NCBI GenBank assembly: GCA_009746045.1
Contig: RPFO01001678.1
Location: forward strand, 43,501-107,500
Reading direction: 5' to 3'
Source of the DNA: Mesostigma viride
Taxonomy: Eukaryota; Streptophyta; Mesostigmatophyceae; Mesostigmatales; Mesostigmataceae
DNA: 64,000 nt
A program made the position numbers and the translations under genes. Shown one piece after another: positions 42,722 through 54,119 of the stretch (within the stretch, counting starts at the first letter, position 1; each line of letters opens with the position of its first letter). The notes beneath the pieces are model-generated. The model did no database searches. It worked only from the letters and a program-made list of their open reading frames with translations, and was not told the DNA's origin.

Positions 42722-43695
42722 CCTGTGACGATGCTTGTGAAAGTGGGGGGTCAGCATGCTTTGGCTCTCTTGAAAGTTGTAAAGTTAATTAGAGGTACCA
42801 ACAACACGTGCGGGTGGAAAGTGGTCAGTTCCCACTATTACATCCCAACAATTCGGTGATAACGGGGGTGCTGATGCAGTAGAACTTATGAAAGGTTAAT
42901 TATATCTTAATAGAAAAAAAGCCGAACAAAACAAGACATATTATTTCAAAATCACTCTGACACTTCCTTTCAAAAATTAAATAAAATATGAAGACATCCA
43001 AAAATCGAACAAAAGATCGTTTTAATTCTTTTCCTTTTTTTAATGGCAAATTTTAGATAGTTGGTTAGTTAGGGAAAAAAAAGCTTCAAGCACGTTTTAT
43101 TCATCCAGTGAAAGGTGGTTTCCGCGTTGCTCTTCAAGGTAATATTGCGTTTCTTCCCCGCAGTAAAAGAAAAAAAAAAAAAGGAAAACGTTACCAATTG
43201 TTGAAGATGGAGTTGGCATGTTTACATGGCAGCCTAAAGAGGTTGGGAAGCAGGAGGTAACATTTCCGCCAACACTCGTGAACTGACAGAACGCCATCTC
43301 CATGGGAACCAAGCTTGCGTCAGACGAGATGGCAGTTGGTTTCTTAAACAAGAAGATCTGTGTGCAGTCTTTGAGGCAACTTTGCTCTGACACCTCAAGT
43401 TCAAAGTCGGATCTTTTGTCGCTGCATTGGTCCGGCAAGTTTCCTTATCCGAGAGCAGATAATGCCGTCCCGTGGCTATGCACTGGGGTGCCATCGCAAG
43501 CTGCGGCAGATGTCGTGGCTCCTCCAAAGGCTGGCTTAGAGCGTGATGTGCATTGTCCTACATGCGATTCTATGATGAAGGTGACTGCCCTCTGTACACA
43601 CGTGGCGAGGCACTTGTTTGAAACTGGACTTGATGGAATGTCAGTGTGAGGGATTGTGCCCTGTCCACGGGAGAGCTGTGGATTTTGCAGCCAAT
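42722..43695 (+). other. AT-rich segment with a short Cys/His-containing frame
   Basis: 42880-43190 is AT-rich and empty. A 115-codon plus frame at 43302-43649 has CPTCDSMMKVTALCTHVARHLFE near its end, which could be a zinc-binding fragment, but there is no second copy or context to support a gene. It ends just before the LTR at 43696. Confidence 0.3.
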
Positions 43696-46053
43696 TGTTA
43701 CGTCCCGGCCCAGACTCACCTAGCCTGAGCTACGTAGCGAAAGACCCTTCTTGCCGGAATTAGGAATAATCCAAGATAGCCTAAAGTAGGTTGCGCTTCA
43801 CGACGTGAGTCGTGAGATATCTGGCATCACGGCTTAATGCCAAGCTAATTAGTTCACACTTATAATGGCTAGCAATACCAATTACAAATGGATAATGCCC
43901 CGGGCTCAATGTGTAGGCGTATTCGCACTTATCAATCATTAAACCAAGAGGACGAGACTCTCGTCCTCGGACCAATTTAACCTAGGTTGATTGCGGCGCA
44001 GATACATGCCAATTTCCCTGGACCAATCCAAGCCAAACATTCCACGTAGGATCCGGGCCGACATCGACCCTCAACTACAGGATCCACGCCTAGTACTACG
44101 AATGGACTCAGAACTGACGCGGCGCCACCGCACCGGTTCCTAAAAGGGCAACCTAGTGTCCATGTTACCAAGAAAAGTCCTTATTTTAGGACCAGTTTGA
44201 ATTAAAAAATATATGTGCAAACATCAAATTTCGACCCTGGCATTTTTACCACTGACAGATAACACACTTTTTGAATTTTGGACAAAAACCTGGGTTCAAA
44301 TAATTACATTTAGTGCCTGAATGGACCCTGGCCCATGGCAGGCCTCAAACCGCGAATTTGGTCAAAATGAGAATTTAGGACCAATAGGACCAATTAGTGT
44401 CAACGCATGACCATGCTATCCACACGGTCCCTTGAGCATCTTACAAGCGCTAGGGGACCCTACGAGGCCTTGGGATGGCGGGGCAGCGTATAACAAGGCC
44501 ATACCCTGCTGTGGCTGCCTCTATATATACGCGTGCTTAACGGTGTCACAGATGGTGCAGGTAATGCAATATACGGTTGCATGGTTGCTGAGGTTGCCCG
44601 GCTTGAACATGGCCCACCCCTTGCGGTAAACTTTCTCTAAGCATATGCCAAACCTTCTTTGACATCACGGACATGCTGGCCACCACCCAGCGATGAAAAA
44701 ACATTGCATTTGCATTGCAACTAACACATGAATGCAGCCAAATCAAGTTACAGAACAACGTTGTGCTAACATGCAACGCTTTGTGAGTGAATTCAGGGTG
44801 CATGTAACACGTAAACCATACTGTATATACTGTCTGAGAACACCCTGAACGACTGCAGGCCATAGGACCATGGTTTATAACTAACACATGAGTAAAACTG
44901 CTCTTACGCATGTGTGTTTTAGCTGCAGCGGACGACGAAGACAGAGACGTAAAAAATTGTATGACGTAAACCAACTATGTGTGACAGTTATGTGCACAGA
45001 GAGCGTCCCCTCTTTTTAGGCATAGCTGGCTGACTCAAAACACCACGACAGCGTTGCCAGTTACACTCATGATCTAGGGCACCCCGGCACGTACCTGCTA
45101 CTTACGTCGCCTCATTCCAGATGGTTGCAAAAAAGTCGCTGAAATCCGCAGCGAGGTCAGCTTTCCGAGAGCTGAGCGCACCAAAGCTGGCCAACCGGCT
45201 CGAAAATGATATAAACCACGCTTGTGATGCGTTCTAGGTCCAAGAAATACCGAAAGTGAAGACCTATAAGGTGCGCTCGCTGCCCAGCCTGAACGTCCCT
45301 AAAACATGGTCGACAATGGAAATCGGGCAAGAATATCACAGCCCAGGCGCTCCCATGTCAAATACTCCGTTTCTAAACTCCAGACTATTATCAAAATCGT
45401 CCACAAAAATTTCCTGGCTTGATTCGCACCACCATTGCTAATACACTAACATGTTTGTGCCAAAATCGACCCTCCGCGAGCAGGCGATCTGCGACCCATT
45501 TGTGATGTGCCGCTGTGCTACAGCGCTACACATAAAAACTTGCGCAGAAAATTTCACAGCCTTTAAGCATAACTAACGACCTTTCGTTTTTGCTACTGGG
45601 CGCCCGAAATGATGAACGCACGTGAAAACGCCGGCCACGATTGTCAGGTCGCCATATCCACCTCAGATCATTCCCGCACCCACTTTTTCGCTCCAAAATC
45701 GGTTATATTTTTGGTCGAGGTACCTACTTTCCCGCCATTATACCCGGTACCCGGGTACGGAATCCGGGTACCATGTGCCGGTACCACGGGTCGGGTACAT
45801 CATGCCGGGTACGGTCCACATGGGGTACGGTCCATATAGTGACCCCCCCCCCCCGGTACCTCGGTTATAGTAAATTGGTCCTTAATTTAGGACTTTGTCC
45901 TAAATTAAGGACCGTGGTATGGCTAACACTAGGACCAAAATAACTAGTCCAATTCACACAAGAGTCAATGTCCATAAAACTTAGTACAACGGCCACAAGG
46001 CCTTAGTAATTTATTCCATTGTTACGTCCGACCTAAAGGGCCGGGACGTAACA
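43696..46053 (-). repeat. 3' LTR of the chromodomain gypsy element
   Basis: Bounded by TGTTACGTCCCGGCCC at 43696 and its exact complement at 46038-46053, a 16-bp terminal inverted repeat that begins TG and ends CA. It lies directly after the minus-strand purine tract GGGGGGGGAGGAG. Length 2358 bp. It contains CTATATATA at 44521 as a TATA candidate and a perfect hairpin GGTCCTTAATTTAGGAC/TTT/complement at 45877-45913. Short frames inside are not claimed. TSD cannot be tested without the other LTR. Confidence 0.75.
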
Positions 46054-46259
46054 CTCCTCCCCCCCCACGGGGGTCGGTAGTCCCTACCGTACAAAGGTAT
46101 AATAGGATCACACAACAAGACTACTATGAGAGTACTATGTCCCGACCTCGGTTCACCCGCAGGTCAGTAATGCCAGTTCCTCTAGAGGTCGATACACAAG
46201 CCCAACCCTGACGTAGTAGCCAAAACCTTGGGGATTGGACTCCGCTATCCATCCCGAAC

Positions 46260-48703
46260 TAAACGATTTACTCTAGCGTCCACCGCTAGTAGCCCGCCGC
46301 AGCTGCTGGGCCTCAAGGAGAGCCCGTCGCCCCGCAGGGGTCATGATATGAGTCATCACCCCTGGATGCGCACGTAGGTCCGCCTCGAAGGCGATCTGAT
46401 ATGGGGACGTCTTCTGCCGACCCAACCGGGACAGCTCGACCCACGTGCCCGGGGCCACATGGCCAGGAACCCGGCGAGGTACTGGGGGTGGGTAAAGAGA
46501 AGGGTCAGCGCCGACCAATCCGCCACCCCACAGCGGTGATCACGAACAAACTGCACCCCCATCATGAAAACTTCGGTGCGCACGTGATCCTCAAGGATGG
46601 TTGCCCTGGGGGCCCCTACAATGTCCGGCACCACCCGACCCAGGAAGGCGCGCCCTTCCGCCGGGGCCACCTTGGGCGGCGTAACCACGTGCCCCACTCC
46701 ATCCACCTGATACCTCCAATCCCACCATTCCTCGGTGCCGAACCGCACCGTGTTGCCCACCGTCCGGGGAAAACGAAGGTCGTCAGGTTGCGGCAAGGGC
46801 AGCGGCGCCTGTGGGAAGAAGGTGATCTCGAGTTGTTCCCAGTAAGCACCCCGGTCAACCGCGCACCAAGGGCCCGCTTGAAAAACCAAAGGGGCGGGCA
46901 GGTGCATACCAGGAGGGACCGGGAACAAGGGACCCTCGAACACCACACACAACTTCTCCGTGCGAGGCCCCGGCCCACCGTGTCTTACGGTCCTTCCCGG
47001 AATGGTTCGTATGAAGTCCCCCAACGACCATTCCTCATGTGAGGCTGCCCGGGAAGCGGCCTCGTAGCCTACTGAGGTGGCGACTGAATGATCGCCCTGG
47101 CGCCCGAGCTGGTCCAACATCCGCTGTATGAGACCCTGACCTGATTGCACCGCTGCCACGAGTGTCTCAATGGTAACCACGGGCTCCGCCGGCACCATGA
47201 CACCCGCCACGCTGGGACCCTCCGCGGCATTCCGTACGGTATGCAAGCACGGTCCCTCCGCGGGAAGATGCGAATGTCGGTCCGAGGTAGTAGGCCTGCT
47301 GGGTCCCTCCGCAGGACGTGACATCGACGGTTCAGCCTGGGCAGGCCGGTGACGAGGCTCCAAGGAGACCAAGAAGTGGGGCTCCGGTGGGACCTCTTCC
47401 ACTCGGGAGCGAGGCTCCAGGGAGACATGAAAGGTAGTCTCTTCTTGGCCCGCATCGGGCGGGTTGCTAGCGGGAACCTCATCAATAGGCTCCTCTCTAG
47501 CCGGCCGTTCGGCCATGGCCACCGCGGCCTCTGTCGGATCCGTTCGCCGTCGCCGATTCTCCCGCTCTTGCTCCAACTCTACCGCCGACCCCCACGTGCG
47601 CTCCCATTGCCGATCCGCTGGTCGGCGAGGTGGTGGGGACGCTTGGCGAGCGGGCGTACCTCAGTCCCGGAGTCCGAGCGGGAACGCGAACGTGAGGGCG
47701 GGGATGGCGAGCGACGACGTGCCTGCCCCTCCGGAACACGTCGAGGAACGGCTTGGCTGTCCCCACCCCATCCGGTCGCCCTTGGAAGACTCCGCGTCTC
47801 GCGCCCTAGAGGTCGCCCCCAGCCCGTCGCCGGCGGTGGCGCCTCAATACGAGGCACAGGACGGCTTCTTCCGCCGCTCCCCTGGGAACCCCGAGACGGC
47901 GGATCCCGCGGAGGGGAACGAGAGGGAGGGTGGTGTGGAGGATGGTCTTCGTCGTCGGAACTGGAGTCATATCCCTCACTCCCATCATCCTGGTCCTCCT
48001 CGTCCATCGCCACAATGTGATCCAGAGCCTGCCGCAACGAATACTGCCCTTCTCGCATGCATTTCTGACCCCGTAGCGCCCCTTCTGGCGGAAGATACCG
48101 GGGGAAGTGGTATTCCAGCAGCTTTCGCACTGGAGGTGGAAGTAAGAGGAGAAGGAGCCGTGGGAACGCCAGGCCCGCCTCAAGCGTGTTCATGCACCCG
48201 TGACAGGCGCATTCCCGCTCATGTGTCTCCCAATCGGTCCCAACCACCACTCCGTTGCGCGCAGCCGTGCGGGTCTCGATCCGGAATCTCACGTTGCGCC
48301 TCACGAACCCTCGGAAAGTCTCCATCTGCGCAGGACCGACTCGCGCCATGATAGAATCAGCGCGGAGGTGCGACGGCATTTGATTACGACGACGCCGTCG
48401 TCGTTCCACCAGGGCTTCCCCCTCTCGACCGTAGTCACGCAAGAACACCCGAGGATTGAACGTCTCCTCGTGCAGCTCCTTTACCAGCGCCAACGTACGC
48501 GCGTCCGGAGCTCCAGGCCTTGACGAGGTTTCTTGCCGGTGCTCGCGACTAGAGGAGGGCCCCGTCTGTCCGCCACCATCTCTCGAGCCCCCGGCCCCTG
48601 GTGCATCCCTTCGGACCGCAGGCTCTCCGCGAGCTATCTGCGTCCTTACCCCCGCTTCCGGTTCTGGGACCTCCGGATCGTCGGGTATATCCATGTCGAC
48701 CAA
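46260..48703 (-). CDS. Extra ORF downstream of gypsy pol (three phases)
   Basis: Minus strand. The first part, 48703-47579 (374 codons), has ELHEETFNPRVFLRDYGREG, VRRNVRFRIETRTAARNGVV, ECACHGCMNTLEAGL, an acidic patch and an RS-rich tail. The second, 47576-46356, continues after a stop with QERENRRRRTDPTEAA, SLEPRSRVEEVPPEP, GYEAASRAASHEEWSLGDF and FEGPLFPVPPG. The third, near 46518-46260, reads PGTWVELSRLGRQKTSPYQ and HPGVMTHIMTPAGRR. It is sense-oriented between pol and the LTR, the place of env or accessory genes, but has no signal peptide or membrane segment. Unknown function; probably one protein broken by indels. Confidence 0.55.
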
Positions 48704-48907
48704 ATCCCCCTCACTGGACTCCCCTCTGCACCCCGGAATCCTGCGTCAGCAGCCTCCACGGCGCCGACGGAAGTCTGGTCTCTGGGAAGCGCCTCCGCGG
48801 CGTCCCCCTGTACAGCCCACACACAAGATGTCAGGGCGTTAGTCGACGCGTACCAAATACCTGGCTCACGCACCACCCTCACCCTACACCCTACCGGCTG
48901 TGGTCTG

Positions 48908-51900
48908 CTAACGCAACTGGTGCGTCTTCTTGTATGCTTCTAGTAAGCGGGCGCACCCCGCTAACTCGGTAGCGGTGCGCCAGGAGTCCTCAGACTCGTG
49001 TTGTGCGAATCGCCATCGCACCCGATATTGTCGCTGGACCCCTCGTCCCCGTTTGACATCCCGGTGACCCACGATTGCGGCCACCTCGTCCTCCTGTTCC
49101 CCCGTATCAGGATTGAACTCCAGTGGGGCTGGGGGATTGACCCTACCCTGAATGGTGTTCTGGTGATACAACTTGAGCTGGTCACGGTGGAAACGGTTGG
49201 ACGTGAGGTTCCATGACACTGGAATGTCCACCTGGAACATGACGTCATCGAACTTGGTGAGGACCTTGTAGGGTCCCAGGAACATGGGTCGGAGCTTAGT
49301 CTTCAGCTCCTTCTCCACCTTGTGCGAAAATCGCCCGATCTGCGGGCCCTCAACCAGGACCCAATCGCCCACCTCGATGGACGGCGCCCTGGGATCCCGC
49401 TTGCCGGTTGTCCTCTCCAGATACCGCGCTGCCGCTGCGCGATAGCCCTGAACCGCGCTGTTATGCGCTTGGTGCATCCGCTGCAGCAACCGGTCGACCC
49501 CTTGCAGGGTATCCAGCTTGACCTGATCCTCTCCCAGCTCGTGGCTCCCAAGCAAGTCGAGCGGTGTGAGAGGGTGTCGGCCGGAGTTGAGGAAAAAGGG
49601 GGTGAACCCATGGGCGGCCTGGGGGGCATTGTTCAGGGAAAACTCCACCAAGCCCAGAAGTTCTTCCCAATTGCTGCCCACCGTGTCGGTGTAGTGTCGC
49701 ATGGTCTCTTGCACCGTGCGGTTCAACCGCTCCACCAGGTGCGACGACGAGCTGTGATAGGCCGTGCCCAGCGACACCTTGGTGCCCAGTTGCTCGAAGA
49801 ACTCCTGCCAGAATTTGGCCGTGAAGAGCTTGTCGCGGTCAGAGATGAACTGCCGGCTGAGCCCATGAAACCGAAAAACGTGCGTCAGGTATATCTTGGC
49901 GCACTCCTCCGCTGTGAGGTCGACCGGACACGGGGCCAGGTGACACATGCGCGTCAGGCGGTCCACAAACACCAAGACCATGCTGTTGCCGTTCTTCGTC
50001 TTCTTGAACGGGCCGATGAAGTCCATCATGATAGAATCCCAAGGACCCATAGGATCCGGCAGCGTCTTAGGGACGGCCTGAGAGCCCGTGTTCCTGGACT
50101 TCATGATCTGACACGAGGGGCACTGGCGCACATACGTCTCGATATACTCCTTCATCCCTGGCCAGTAGAAGTGCTTACGTGCCCGGGGAAGGAGACGGTG
50201 GCTTCCCTGATGTCCGCCCAGGAGAGAATCATGGAGCTCATGAAGCAAGGCAGCCCTGCAGAGCTCAGGAACATACAGCCGCCATTCCTCCGACTGGGGA
50301 CTCACGAACAGTTTCCCCTCCTGGAACTTGCAAGGATAGGCCCCCATCTGCTGGGGATGTGCCCGGATGGCTTCAAGTGCTGCTTCCTCCGTGATTGTGA
50401 AACGGCTGATCAGCATCTCCAAGTCCGACGTGACTGTGAACGCGTCCGCCGCCGGTTCTGCCGCATCCGTACCCGCCTGGTTGACGAATTCTGAGAAGAC
50501 TGTGGGAGGGCCGAGCGGCTGAAGCTGAAAAATTCCCTGGGGCGGCACCACATGACTAAGGGGCACTCGCGCATGCGACCCCTCCCCCTCCCCGGGGGTG
50601 TCCACGTCCTCGTGGGCTCGTGGGTGAACCGTCTCCTCCGGGAGGGGTGACAGGTCATCCATGGTGGTGTGCCCAAGATGAAACAAGTGGCGGGCCCGGG
50701 GGGACCGTGGTTCCACACCGTAGGCGGTCCCCGGGGCGGCCACTGGGACACAGGTGGTATGCAGCACGTCCATGTCCTCGTAGAACCAGTAGTCTGCCCG
50801 TCGCGAGAGAGCGTCGGGCACCACATTGTCCGCGCCCTTGACATATTGGATCTTGAACGGCGCGAACTGTGACAGGTACTCCATCCACCGCGCCTGGCGG
50901 GGCGTCAAGTTGGGCTGCACCAGGAGGTGGGTGAGCGGCCGGTGGTCCGTGTGGATCACCAGGCGATGGGGGTCGAGATCCCCCTGCTCACTGATGGCCA
51001 CCGAAAACTGGGCCCCCAAGAGATGATGACGCCACGTGTGGCAGCTGTAGACGACTGCCAGGAGTTCCTGCTGATGCACTGGATAATTCCGCTCCGCCGG
51101 AATCATCGTTCGTGAGATGTACTCGATGGGCTGAAGGCCCTTGCCGTGGTCCTGCAGGAGAACACCCCCGATGGCCACCTTGCTGGCGTCCGTAGCCACG
51201 ACGAAAGGAAGGGCCGGGTCCGGCAGGATAAGGACTGGCGCTGTGGTGAGGTGGCGCTTGAGCGCCTCGAACGCCTGTTGGCACTGCTCAGCCCAAAGGA
51301 ACGGAGTACCCTTTTTGAGAAGAGCATTGATCGGGGCGGCGATGGTGGCGAACCGCGGGATGAACCGGCGGTAGTAAGATGCCAATCCCAGGAAGCTGCG
51401 GACTCCTTTCACGTCCGTAGGGACAGGCCATTGCTGGACAGACTCGATCTTCTCAGGGTCGGTCGCGATGCCGTCCGCGGACAGGGTATGACCTAGAAAC
51501 GGTACGCAGCGGCCGGCGCGCACCTTGGCCTTCCGCGCCGAAAGGTGCTCATCCTCCATGATCTGCAGCACGGCGTCCACATCCTCCAGGTGCTCCTCGA
51601 ACGTCTTGGAGTACACCAGGATGTCGTCCAGATACGCCAGCGCGCACGTGCGCTTGTAGGTCCAGGGCGGGCGCGCTCCCTTCTGCGGGTCCGCCAGGTC
51701 CTGAGAGACCTGCGGCAGGTGGGCTGTACCCATCACCGGACGGAGGATGTCATTCATCAGCATCTGGAAGGACGCGGGCGAGTTACACAGCCCCATTGCC
51801 GCCACCCGAAACTGATAGTGACCGAAGGGCGTAGCGAACGCGGTCTTGTGGCAGTCTTCTGGCGCGATGCGCAGCTGCCAAAACCCGTCCGCACAGTCGA

Positions 51901-53050
51901 TGACGGTGAAACACGTCGCCCCCTGGACACGGTTGAAGATGTCGTCGATCCGCGGTAGAGGATACCGGGACTTGACGGTGATAGCGTTCAGCTTCCGGTA
52001 GTCAGTCACCAGACGCCACTTGCCTCCTGGCTTGGGAACGAGCAGCACGCCCGCTGAGAAGGGGCTGTTGCTGGGTTCAATGAGCCCAGCGTCGAGTAGT
52101 GAGATGAGGATCTTCTTGAGCTCCACCAGCTCGACTGGGCCCATGCGGTACATGGGAGACACAGTAGGCCCGGAACCCTCATGGAGCTGGACACGATGTA
52201 ACACCGACCGATTGGGAGGGAACTGGGGGGTGCGATCGGCGAAGAGGGCAGTGCGCTTCTCCAGGACGGCATTGAACCGCGCCAGCTCGTCCGGTGTGAA
52301 CCCAGCACCAATCTCGTTAAGCAGAGCCTGAGTGCTGTCCAGGTCTATGCGATACATCGCGTACTCCTTGCCCTTCCGGAGCTGGCGCGCCAGCGTCTTG
52401 CTACTCATCAGGATCTGGGACGCTGGTCGGGGCCCGTCCGCCGAGCGCTCGTGTGTAATGTTATGGACCTCCGCGGCCTGTGCCCTATACTCGCTGTCTG
52501 GGCACCAGAAGGAACCATCCGGAAACCAAACCACCCGCCGGCGCACACTGATGTCCACATCCTGCTTGTCCAGCCAGTCCACTCCAATGATGATGTCGGC
52601 AGCGCCTAACGGCGCAATAGTCGCCACCAGGTCCACCGGCGTGCCCTGCAGTACACCCTTGATGTCTGCTAGGCCCGGCGATTGGTGTCGCCGACCGTCG
52701 GAATAGGTGACATATACTGCCGTGGTGTGAGGTCGGGGTACCAGGCCCAGCCGACGCACCAGGGCCTCATTGATGAAGGACGTGGAGGCGCCGGTGTCGA
52801 CCAGGAACTTCACATCCATGATCGTTTTCTCCTTCAAATACGGATCAAGGACGGTGGGAGGGACCAGTAACCCTCCGCTGAAAAGAAACAGATGCCGCGA
52901 ATCTCCTTGAGATGCACGCGCCGCCGGTTGGGTGGACGCGTCTGCGGCCACGTTATTGACGTCTACCTCTACTCTAATTGACTCCGCGTCTGGGCTACCA
53001 TCTGATTTTTCTACCCTATCCCCTACCCCGGGACCCAAGCCCATGGGCAG
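48908..53050 (-). CDS. Gypsy pol polyprotein with chromodomain
   Basis: An uninterrupted frame. The open frame extends upstream, but meaningful sequence starts near MGLGPG at about 53050. Retropepsin: FLVDTGASTSFINEALVRRL (52800 region) and IIIGVDWLDKQ. RT: YRKLNAITVKSRYPLPRIDD, FWQLRIAPEDCHKTAFATPF and catalytic AYLDDILVYS (near 51640). RNase H: VVATDASKVAIGGVLLQDHG. Integrase: GGHQGSHRLL, CPSCQIMK, then MMDFIGPFKK, FISDRDKLFTAKFW and SSSSHLVERLNRTV. The C-terminus EVAAIVGHRDVKRGRGVQRQ followed by YRVRWRFAQHESEDSWRT is a chromodomain, which directs chromoviruses to methylated histones. Potentially functional. Confidence 0.92.
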   Translation of the reverse strand: MPMGLGPGVGDRVEKSDGSPDAESIRVEVDVNNVAADASTQPAARASQGDSRHLFLFSGGLLVPPTVLDPYLKEKTIMDVKFLVDTGASTSFINEALVRRLGLVPRPHTTAVYVTYSDGRRHQSPGLADIKGVLQGTPVDLVATIAPLGAADIIIGVDWLDKQDVDISVRRRVVWFPDGSFWCPDSEYRAQAAEVHNITHERSADGPRPASQILMSSKTLARQLRKGKEYAMYRIDLDSTQALLNEIGAGFTPDELARFNAVLEKRTALFADRTPQFPPNRSVLHRVQLHEGSGPTVSPMYRMGPVELVELKKILISLLDAGLIEPSNSPFSAGVLLVPKPGGKWRLVTDYRKLNAITVKSRYPLPRIDDIFNRVQGATCFTVIDCADGFWQLRIAPEDCHKTAFATPFGHYQFRVAAMGLCNSPASFQMLMNDILRPVMGTAHLPQVSQDLADPQKGARPPWTYKRTCALAYLDDILVYSKTFEEHLEDVDAVLQIMEDEHLSARKAKVRAGRCVPFLGHTLSADGIATDPEKIESVQQWPVPTDVKGVRSFLGLASYYRRFIPRFATIAAPINALLKKGTPFLWAEQCQQAFEALKRHLTTAPVLILPDPALPFVVATDASKVAIGGVLLQDHGKGLQPIEYISRTMIPAERNYPVHQQELLAVVYSCHTWRHHLLGAQFSVAISEQGDLDPHRLVIHTDHRPLTHLLVQPNLTPRQARWMEYLSQFAPFKIQYVKGADNVVPDALSRRADYWFYEDMDVLHTTCVPVAAPGTAYGVEPRSPRARHLFHLGHTTMDDLSPLPEETVHPRAHEDVDTPGEGEGSHARVPLSHVVPPQGIFQLQPLGPPTVFSEFVNQAGTDAAEPAADAFTVTSDLEMLISRFTITEEAALEAIRAHPQQMGAYPCKFQEGKLFVSPQSEEWRLYVPELCRAALLHELHDSLLGGHQGSHRLLPRARKHFYWPGMKEYIETYVRQCPSCQIMKSRNTGSQAVPKTLPDPMGPWDSIMMDFIGPFKKTKNGNSMVLVFVDRLTRMCHLAPCPVDLTAEECAKIYLTHVFRFHGLSRQFISDRDKLFTAKFWQEFFEQLGTKVSLGTAYHSSSSHLVERLNRTVQETMRHYTDTVGSNWEELLGLVEFSLNNAPQAAHGFTPFFLNSGRHPLTPLDLLGSHELGEDQVKLDTLQGVDRLLQRMHQAHNSAVQGYRAAAARYLERTTGKRDPRAPSIEVGDWVLVEGPQIGRFSHKVEKELKTKLRPMFLGPYKVLTKFDDVMFQVDIPVSWNLTSNRFHRDQLKLYHQNTIQGRVNPPAPLEFNPDTGEQEDEVAAIVGHRDVKRGRGVQRQYRVRWRFAQHESEDSWRTATELAGCARLLEAYKKTHQLR

Positions 53051-53475
53051 GGCTACTACTCCCGAGGAGCGGTGGGACGGGAGGCCGCCTCGCCCGACCA
53101 CCCGCCCTCTTCCCCCCCTCCTCCTCCTCGTCAGCCCCCTCCTCGTCGTCATACTCGTAGCCAGCCACCGCCTGCGTTTGGCCGGAAGAGGAGGACTGTC
53201 GCCGCGCCTCAATCTCGTTGACCGCGCGCAACACACCCTTGGTAGAGCTGATCGCGGGGGGTCGCGGCTGCTGGTACTGCGTCGGGACCTGTCTGGCGTG
53301 CTGCAGGCGAGCCGCACGCTCACCCGCGTTGCGGGGTCGGTCCCGAGGGCCGGAGGAGTCAGGGCGGCTGCCGAAGGCCGGGCCGGAGAAACGAACGCTG
53401 GGTGTCCCTTCTCCTGCCCCGCGACCGGCGTTCTTGCCCCGAAGCTTGGGGCAGTCGCGCTTGAGGTGCCCCACC
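53016..53475 (-). CDS. Gypsy gag, 3' portion after the copia insertion
   Basis: Starts with GGHLKRDCPKLRGKNAGRG, the second half of a CCHC knuckle, then a Pro/Arg/Ser linker and the acidic YEYDDEEGADEEEEGG. It ends TAG at 53016-53018. The pol frame overlaps it and is offset by +1, so gag-pol is probably expressed by a frameshift in the overlap. The first half of the knuckle (ARCFMCSEV) is at 61655-61680, on the other side of the copia element. Confidence 0.8.
53471..53475. repeat. Target-site duplication of the nested copia (left)
   Basis: CCACC on + (GGTGG on minus) lies immediately left of the LTR and is repeated at 61650-61654. Joining the flanks through one copy restores the gag codons for CSEV-GHLKRDC in frame. 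Confidence 0.88.
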
Positions 53476-54119
53476 ATTTAGATGAACGCGGATCAGTGAG
53501 TTTCTGGTCTTCCCAAGATGTGATGAATGGAGCCATGGTTTCAACCAGCGGCTTTTAACCTTTACCACAGTTGCCTCACTACCCTGTGGTCACTAGCCTG
53601 AGGCGGCAGCACCCACGGACGGTGTTGGGAAAAGACGCTTGGCCACTGCTGTGTCCGAGCCTTTCTAGGTCTCACCATTGCTGCCAGGCCTTGCACGCCT
53701 TGGCAGGTCCGCCACTGTCAATTTCCTTGGTTGCATCAATCCAGGACGTCTGTCCTTCCATGAATGACAGTAACGCTCTGGATTTATCCGTCATGACAAG
53801 TACCCGTCCATCCCAGGCCTGCAGGACTGCCAGTCCTGAAGTCCTGTGACATTCTTGGTACCATCAACCAATATTGACCACAGTACCTCCTAGTGACAGT
53901 CGGTCCTGTGACACGTAACGTGTGATGGTTCACCCAACACTGCCACGTGCCCTGTCCCTCACGTGTCCTTAGTCCTGGTACTGCTGTAGCGTCCGGCGGC
54001 ATTACTTCGGGACTTGATAACTCTCAAGTTCCTTGTCCAAATGAGGCGTTTAGCACGGCGTTGGAAAGGCCACTTCAAGTATGATATGCTTAGCATATTG
54101 CATCACCAATATGCTAACT
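53476..54119 (-). repeat. 3' LTR of the young copia element
   Basis: Identical to 61006-61649 as far as I compared. On the minus strand it follows the purine tract and starts AGTTAGCATATTGGTGATGC. Related, diverged LTRs are at 27092-27738 and 42068-42721. Confidence 0.92.

Noticed and set aside
47349-48351. Long plus-strand frames of 223 and 295 codons
   Set aside because: Antisense to the gypsy 3' ORF in GC-rich sequence, with proline/arginine-rich composition typical of shadows.
46260-48703. Retroviral-type envelope gene
   Set aside because: Position fits, but there is no signal peptide, membrane anchor or glycosylation-rich ectodomain pattern.
49322-50494. 390-codon plus-strand frame
   Set aside because: Antisense of the clear integrase region of gypsy pol.
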